From contig NC_135505.1 of the NCBI RefSeq assembly GCF_052857255.1, forward strand, positions 28,863,999-28,927,998: a stretch of 64,000 nt of DNA, written 5' to 3'. The DNA comes from Amblyomma americanum (lineage: Eukaryota; Arthropoda; Arachnida; Ixodida; Ixodidae). Made by a program: the position numbers and the translations under genes. The notes beneath the pieces were generated by a model that saw only the letters and a list, made by a program, of their open reading frames with translations, ran no database searches and was not told where the DNA came from. How positions within the stretch are numbered: position 1 is the first letter of the stretch; the number at the start of each line of letters is the position of its first letter. Positions 57,073-64,000 of the stretch are shown here, piece after piece.

Positions 57073-58871
57073 GGCCTTTTCTCGACAATTCGCCATTTTG
57101 TTCAAATTGTGACGTAGGCGTGACGTAACCATCAAGGCGATGCCAGGTTACGTACCCACAGAATCTAATTACGTGAAGAGAAAAAAAAGTAAAAACTGAT
57201 CTAGAAATAAATACCGTCGTCTGCTACTATTGGCGCGAAGTACGGAACAGAACGCCGCTCCCGGAGCTTGCGCTGACCCTCTGCGTTGCAATCTTCGGTG
57301 CATACGCGTCGAGGGGCAGTGCGAAGGAGTGAAATATGTTGCGGCCTCTTGCGTATCATGTCGGATGTCCGGCAGCAGCCGACTTAGGCTACTCAGTGCG
57401 AAAGACTCGCACGTCGGTTGTCAAAGGATTCATCGAGTTCGATGCGGCGGTGCGAGCGAGGGCGCAGCCTAGACGACTTTGCAGTCGAGGTGAACTGATG
57501 GCGTACCCGCGAGTCACGAGCGGCGTCACACGCGTGCGTACTGTTGCGCAGAGAAGCTGGCGCACATAAGGAACGGGGCAGGGTATTCGTAATGGCGTAC
57601 GTGCCGAATGGGAGCGCAAAGTGAAAGCTTTGGCCGGCATGATGCCTTTGTGGCATTGCTCCTCATAACGATCGACGACAGCTTCGCACATTCGCTTACC
57701 AGCCACAGTTGAATGCAGGAACTGAGACTAAGGCAGTTTTCTGGGGGAAAAGTAATCTCGTCCGGGACAGGAAAGGGAGCAACGAGAGCTATATTTTTAG
57801 AGTGGTGCCGCCACTGCTGAAAAGGCGCCCGAAGTGGCGCCTAAAACCGCGCAGGCCAGCAGTCCCTGCCCGAGGACAACGCTCGCATACTTAGCGTTGT
57901 AAACTCTGCGGAAACCCACTATTTCCTAGGCGCCGCGTCAGCTACCGGTCTTCAGGTCAGCAAGGGTGCTAAAGCTTTTAATCGCTACGTATCGGCTTTA
58001 ACAGAGAGCGGGGTGCAGCGGAGTTGTATCTGTGTGCGCTTGGAAGGCCTCCAAGATGTGTTTAGTGCTGAAATGCATGCTTGGCAAGGCAAGCCGATAT
58101 GCACATTTTAGACAACGCGTTGCACCAGACTCTGTTGTTAGTCATGTTTGCATGCACCTGCGCACGAAACGAAACTGCAAAGCGCGGAATATCGGAGTAA
58201 ATCTCGTCAAGGAGAACGCACCGAGTGCGCATCCCTTATTATCAACTTCAATGTGCAAAGCCGGGGAAAAAAAAGATTCTTTTCTGACATTAATAACAAA
58301 CAACTTGCTTCGCAAGCCTGCACGCATGCACTTTTGTGATGTAAGCGGCACATATATTACTTCATAAAAATTACAAATGCTGTCAGCAATTTTGCTTGTT
58401 TTTCCCTTCCTAGAAAGGCATGAATTTTTTCTACTTGTTCAAGTGAATGCGTAACACTCACGACCACCACACAGAAGCAGCTACACTATATGTGCGATGG
58501 AAGTAAGCACAACATTCTTTGAGGTGGGGCAAAATTATTTTCTTGAGCACTTACAGGCCGCCTCACCTCCCTTGCTGTATACACAAGCAACACGAGTGAG
58601 GCAGCGTCTTGAAGTTTCTTCGTTGTAGAATAACAGTTATGAACCTACCATAAAATCAAGCAGCTCCTTTAGATGCCTGATCAAGTACAGTACAGCACGC
58701 TTCCAAGTAAGAGAGAAAGATATATGCCAGAAAAGGTGGAGAGGTCGGATAAGGAAAAGTTCCTTCACTTGTTATTCCGCAAAGGGGCAGAGGAGGAACA
58801 TAGAAGTAGAGAGTAAATATTGGTGGTGGACACCATATTACAGTTAGACACATGAAATGTGCAAGATACTT
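57073..58871. other. Unassigned sequence, CpG-rich in part
   Basis: 57220-57960 is GC/CpG-rich with overlapping minus-strand frames (57389-57706) of about 87-105 codons that lack recognisable domains. The rest is AT-rich with nothing recognised. A host exon is possible but unsupported. Confidence 0.3.
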
Positions 58872-58881
58872 GCTTTATTTG

Positions 58882-59087
58882 CTTTGTTTTATGGGGTTTA
58901 TGATCCCAAAGCGACTCAAGCTATGAGAGATGCTGTAGTAGAGAGCTCTCGATAATTTCGACCCCCTCGGCTTCTTTGCCGTGAACTGGCATCGCACAGT
59001 ACACGGGCCTCTACCGCTGCGCCCGGGATTGAACCTGCGTCTTTCGTGTCAGCAGCCAACCACCATAACCACTGAGCCACCGCGGCA
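58882..59087 (-). mobile_element. tRNA-derived SINE, Ruka-like, internally shortened, with target-site duplication
   Basis: The minus strand reads gctgccgcggtggctcagtg with a B-box-like caggttcaatcccgggcg, then tagaggcccgtgtactgtgc and gagtcgctttgggatcataa. Compared with the copy at 19181, the ~25-base segment between the tRNA head and tagaggcccg is absent. The perfect 10-mer gctttatttg flanks it (58872-58881 and 59088-59097). Confidence 0.85.
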
Positions 59088-59097
59088 GCTTTATTTG

Positions 59098-62000
59098 TAT
59101 GATGCAAGAAACTTAACTTAATGTTCATGTATGCACATTCATTGCCTAGTACACGTCATACAAAGCCCGAACATGTGCTTTGGGGCCAAGCATTCCAGTT
59201 GATCTTGCAAGCAGTATTTAAAGAGACAACTAAGTGGCACCATGAGCCGAAGAGCTGAAGGAGAACAAAAACATGACAGTAAACTTAAGAGCACTACAGA
59301 CAAGGAGTAAATTAATTTATTTCCATACTCTTAAGGCCCGGAGGCATACAAAGAAGAGTGGGGGAACACATAAAATTGGTAACCACTTTTTCGAATTTAA
59401 TACAGCCAGATATTGCAGCTATAGAGGCAGAAACATGGCAGGAAAAACAAAAACATAAGATTAGAGAAAAAATAAGCAAGGCATTCAATGTTGATGTCGC
59501 CCACAGGACAAAATATGGGAGGCACCAATACAGACAGCGGTAGTGTTCTGGTTAGGGTACTATTAAGATAAAAGTCTTCAGGATGCACAAAAAGCTATCT
59601 AGCCAGCGACGGTAGCCACTGGCTTTCGGTAGGTTTTTTAATGTGTGCACCACGTAGGATGTATACATGATAATTAATAAAACATAGGAGATTGTTCAAC
59701 ACGAAATAAATTATTCTCACAGCACCATACAATACACAGCTAAAAGGAGAAGTCAGCAGTAGGAATTGCAACGATACGGTGCATGTACACCCCTACGTGA
59801 AGACTTCACGCCACAGGGTTCACTTTTTAGCTGTGTAGTGGAGTATTCAAGGCACCCATCATGCTATAAACTTCTGCAAGGTGAGGAAAACCCTTATTTT
59901 AGCCTTTCAAGGCCCTTTAAGCTTCAAGAACACTGAGTGTTGCACTTCGGGGATCAAAAGCAGACCATGTGGCCTGAAGACTTGACTACAACCCTGCAAT
60001 TCATTACAATTGAAGACAGCTGGCGCACCATTAAAAACCAAAACAGAAATGCCAAATACGAAGCAGAACAAGCATTCCAATTTTTGATCTAGGTATTGTT
60101 TACAAACATACATACTGGCGCAGTTGCTATGCTGTTGTATTCTGCCAGAAAAATATGTGCTGCAACCATAAAAAGCACCCTACTTAGAGAACGACGGACG
60201 CTAAATGGGATTGAGATGAATAAATCAGTGACAACTAACGCAAACCCCGAGAAAAATGAGTTCGCAATGTACGCAGTTGTGTACAAAGTGCCCTGAAGGG
60301 TTGAGTGCAATTTTCTCATTCATTTAGTCATTTGTATCTTTTTTTTGCCAAACATCAGCACAGCCACGCATTTACATATAATTTTACACAGAGGTGGGAT
60401 TAGACATTGCTGGCAATGACACAGTTAATCACAAGGGATGGCCTGAGTACTGGGTAAAGTAGACGATAATCTGGTGATCAGGATAGATGTAAGTGAAGCT
60501 GGTGCATTTTATTGACTAAACAAATCAGCTGTAATACAAAGGCAGACAGAACTGCAATATCTTAGTGGGAATTGAGTGCTCTGGAAGATATATTGCACAA
60601 AATTTGAGCCCCCTGAAATATTAGCTTATTTTAAAAAAATAATTGCTTTGCTTCCAATTTGAAGCTCAAGCAAAATTTCGGAGCAAGTCAGCTGTAGAAC
60701 AAGCTTCCTTTCTGCAAAGTATCACAACAAACACATTTGTTTTTGATACAAAAGAAAATTTCATGACTGCTGCAGTACATTTTATGGCAATGACAGTAAT
60801 GAGCCGATTGCTGCTGCCACACAGCAAAAGTGCTAAAGTCCCGCACACATCAGGGTCACAAAGGCAGATTTCTCCGGTAACAAGACAAGTTGCAATGTGT
60901 GAAAGAAGTGTGATGCGGTATATGTGCGCATTGATAATGCCCATTTCACGAAGTGCCAAATCCGGTAGATTCCTGTGTTGAATCAAAAAATAGCAATGCG
61001 TCCATTGATGCCCCAGTGACACCAAAGAAACATAGGTTGAACAGATTGTCTAGAATTTTTGTCAAATTCGCCTAACAGCATTAGCAGCCGCCAAGAAGCA
61101 AAGTGCCAGCAACAAGGTTGGTAAAAGCAGGGCCTTACACAGCGAAACTGGTCGAACTAGCAGACAGCTGCCTTGTCTTTCATTCATACAACCTTGGCAG
61201 ATGGCAAACATGAGAGAGGTGCCTAACTTTTTGCTCAGAGGAAAACTAGTGGATTGCTGTATCACTACACATAGCATTTAAAAGCAGCAGTAGAAAACAG
61301 GCACAGAGGCAAAGAAATGTCAGGAGACAAGGCTTGCTTTGCTCTGTGAGCACACACAGATGACACATTAGGGACCTCCTATCGGACGAACAGTTGCCTA
61401 CAAAATCAGACTGCGCCCTGAGCAAGATGTGATAAATGACTGCATACACATCCCTATGTTTCGTGCATGTCAAGAAATTTCAGTGAAGCAGTAATCACGT
61501 CATGGAGCACAAACTTTTAACATAAATCAAAGAGAAGTACTGGTTCAAAGCTCTGCTGGCAGGAGAAAAACATTTTGGTGACTTCCTCTGTTTCACTGCC
61601 CTAAAGCACCAACATGCACATTCTGCATAAAGAGAGCACACAGCAATGCAGTACATTAAGTATTAGCAACTCTTCAGTAGCGTTAAAGCATGTGTTTAAG
61701 CACACATCCGGCCAATTTGCAGATGGTAGGAGAAACGTTCCGCTTCCTGTCACGTGAAGAACTGCAGCACTAGAGAAGAGCCTATTCTACACGTCAAACA
61801 CACCTGTCATTACACACTCTAGTGACAAACTGAAAGTAAAATTTGGTCCTGTTTAAAGAGCAGCACAAAAATCACAGACTTGAACAGCTTTCTTGCTGTG
61901 TGCAATGAAACTTGAAGCATAAAAAATGTTTACATAGACTGATCATAGCATGACTACAGGTGAAAACTGTGGCAGTGAGTCCTGCAGCTAAGTGCGGATG

Positions 62001-63390
62001 CATGCAATGTGTCGCACAGTGCAAGTTGTGATCGCCTTTGAAAAGAATCCTGTTCAATATGTACAGCACTTGACACCTGTGAAGACATCCAATGCAACCC
62101 TTCCAAAGAATGATTCTTTGCTTGAGAAGCACTCTAGCTGAGAGGTGAACGATGTTGAACCTTGCAGCAGCATTCCTCAGCACATGACTTGCTAGGATAG
62201 CAGTGATGCATCAAAGAGGCACAATATACGCATGTCACCTGGAAGGCAATCAACACTGTCTTTAATGCGTGAGCTTGAGTGCAATGCAAGTTTCATACAC
62301 ACAAGAGAAAAGACTTTCAAATACGAGACATCACAGGGCTGTAATTATCAAACTAATGTTTCACGTATAACTGTAACTACTACTCAAATAAACTGCTTTT
62401 GTAACAGTTATATTTTATTGGTCATCTCTATCAAAATGACGGAGGAAGTAAAACAGAACTGTGAAAACAGCTTGACTACAGCCAGTCTGATGGGTATAAA
62501 TAATTATTACATATTTATTTTTATTGTGTTGCAGTGAAGGCAACTGCTGCAAGGCACATTATAGGGGAAGTCCAAGGTTAACTTTACCTCAGAATATTTA
62601 ACTGCACTAAAATCTCACTACACGAATGCTTTTACAACTGCATTTATCAAAATGCAGATGCCTTGAGCCATTGTGTTTGTGTGCAAAGAAAAAAAACCAT
62701 AGACAGGCAGACGCCCTACGAGTCACCCACATCCGCATGTTGTAGTAATCTGAAAACTCATGTGTTTTACTTTACAGACAAGACTATTTTGAAATGCCGT
62801 TTTTATTTCCACAAGGCTTCCTCGCTTAATACGCTACAAATAAATGTGCCATGAGATTCATAGCTGTTTGCATGTGACCAAAAAAGGGTAGGAACATAAG
62901 GGACTTGTTATTACACACCCGACGAAAGCCAACAGCCATCTATATGAATAACCTTGCATGCAGCCATCTGAAGAAAGTCAACAGCAATTTTTCATTGCTG
63001 TTTCCCTTACCTCATCGATGCTCGAGACGATGTACCCGGCACATGTACGCTGCCTTGCTGACACCGCTGTTTTCCGAAACTGCCCTTATGCAAACAGACA
63101 CTGATGCACAGAAATTAAGCACACAGATGATGCACTGATGAGCACAGTCCCGCCGACAAGCCGAACACATTCTCGAAGCATGTTGCTCAGCCGGCAGACA
63201 ACCTTTTGTGCCACCCTCTCATCACTCACGCAGTTGAATATCAGGTCAGCGACAGCGTGCAAATAGAGGCAAACACTGAACTAATTGGTGTCCAGACGTT
63301 CACAGCTACCGATCGCGCCTTGAAACACAGGATCAGAGTAACGGCCGGAGCACCTACATTCTCATGTTTAAGGAAGACCAAGGTGCTCAC
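59098..63390. other. Unassigned sequence, possibly intron of a minus-strand gene
   Basis: About 4.3 kb of AT-rich sequence without recognisable repeats or coding domains. The minus-strand 119-codon frame at 60666-61025 is Cys-rich and hydrophobic but matches nothing known to me. If the candidate exon at 63391-63435 is real, this would be its intron. Confidence 0.3.
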
Positions 63391-63435
63391 GCGCTGCCTC
63401 TTGCCGCAAAGCTTCTTGCACAGCCACCACACCAT
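63391..63435 (-). CDS. Candidate 5' coding exon of an unidentified gene
   Basis: On the minus strand an ATG (63435) opens MVWWLCKKLCGKRQR and is followed by a good splice-donor form CGC|GTGAGC. Upstream sequence (63436-63620) is CpG-rich, as expected of a promoter/5' UTR. Fifteen codons are too few to identify a family. No downstream exon was recognised. Low confidence. Confidence 0.2.
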
Positions 63436-64000
63436 ATATCACTGGCCAGGCCGTCAAACTCACGAACCGTACAGTCCTTCGGAAACACTGAGGCGCACTC
63501 ACGAATTCCTCGCTTCTCGCAGCCCGCGACAACAAACGTCAGCTACGGACGCCACCATATCCGCGCTGTAGCAACCGCGACCGCGCGGACCGATAATTTC
63601 TTAGCATGAGAGGCGTTTGAAACTTGAGCGCAGCTGGAGTCCTCACGCGGGTGTAAAATTACGCTTTGATAATTAAGGCTCTAAAAGGTTGCTTAATTAA
63701 GAGGTACCATTATAACACCGTTTCAATGCTTCTACATTCAAAACAACCCGAGTTTCTGAACAGTTTATTACTTCAAATAAGCGCCTACCAAACTACGGTG
63801 AGCTAACAGCCGTATAAATCAGTGTGGACATAATTCGACTATGTCCACCATAATTCTACCATCTTGCGGCCATCTCAAATTACGGCGGCCAAATGGGGCA
63901 TTTTTGAGCAATGGCAGCATTTCCTTTGCGTCAAACGTCATTTTGACTTCACTGAATTACGCTTGCGTATCACGTGATTCACGTGACATTCCCCCAGCCA
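63436..64000. other. Unassigned right edge, CpG-rich then AT-rich
   Basis: 63440-63600 is CpG-rich and could be a promoter for the minus-strand candidate exon. 63630-64000 has no recognised feature apart from two close CACGTGA motifs (cacgtgattcacgtgac, near 63970-63990). Confidence 0.3.

Noticed and set aside
57389..57706. 105-codon minus-strand frame as a host exon
   Set aside because: CpG-rich region with two overlapping open frames, no recognisable domain and no clear splice sites.

Overview
The window is eukaryotic and almost certainly from a hard (ixodid) tick. That is an inference from three things: tRNA-derived SINEs of the type known in ticks as Ruka, GIY-YIG Penelope-like elements (PLEs) carrying the tail sequence I associate with tick genomes, and a lone exon of a 4-coumarate/acyl-CoA ligase-like enzyme of a class expanded in ticks. 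There are no operons and almost no host genes. The window is a repeat-rich intergenic or intronic region in which mobile elements of nearly every class are stacked and nested.

Layout. 0-1 kb: the ligase exon (minus strand). 1.3-6.8 kb: three PLE copies, two of them head to head. 7.6-8 kb: a Ruka-type SINE split by a 155-bp hairpin. 14.3 kb: a second hairpin insertion of about the same size. 15.4-16.4 kb: PLE-4. 17.7-19.4 kb: a tRNA-like relic, a non-LTR reverse-transcriptase relic and a SINE with target-site duplications. 22.7-24.5 kb: a pogo/Tigger-like end and a 951-bp non-autonomous hAT element. 25.7-29.0 kb: LTR element A, internally deleted. 29.3-31.1 kb: a decayed hAT/ZMYM-type transposase. 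34.0 kb: a foldback MITE. 34.4-39.8 kb: a nearly complete I-superfamily LINE (ORF1, endonuclease, RT, RNase H). 39.8-46.7 kb: a 1,767-bp, almost identical inverted repeat built from a Ty3/gypsy gag region and enclosing a second LINE relic. 46.7-47.8 kb: PLE-5, itself interrupted by a 97-bp PLE tail. 49.0-53.7 kb: a 498-bp-period array of tRNA-like, pol III-type units that changes direction in the middle and is bordered by long (TA)n tracts. 53.7-57.1 kb: LTR element B, with most of its integrase lost through an internal deletion. 57-64 kb: mostly unassigned, with one more SINE and a possible 5' exon near the right end.

Functionally this is a record of mobilisation. Autonomous families (PLE, I-type LINE, Ty3/gypsy, hAT) lie beside short elements that appear to depend on them (SINEs, the hairpin PLE-tail insertions, the hAT MITE, the LTR element lacking pol). 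The strongest candidate for something undescribed is the set of short (97-157 bp) non-coding PLE-tail insertions with perfect 10-13 bp target-site duplications. Next are the direction-switching tRNA-like array and the equal-length inverted duplication. All coding calls come from reading motifs by eye; no database search was possible.
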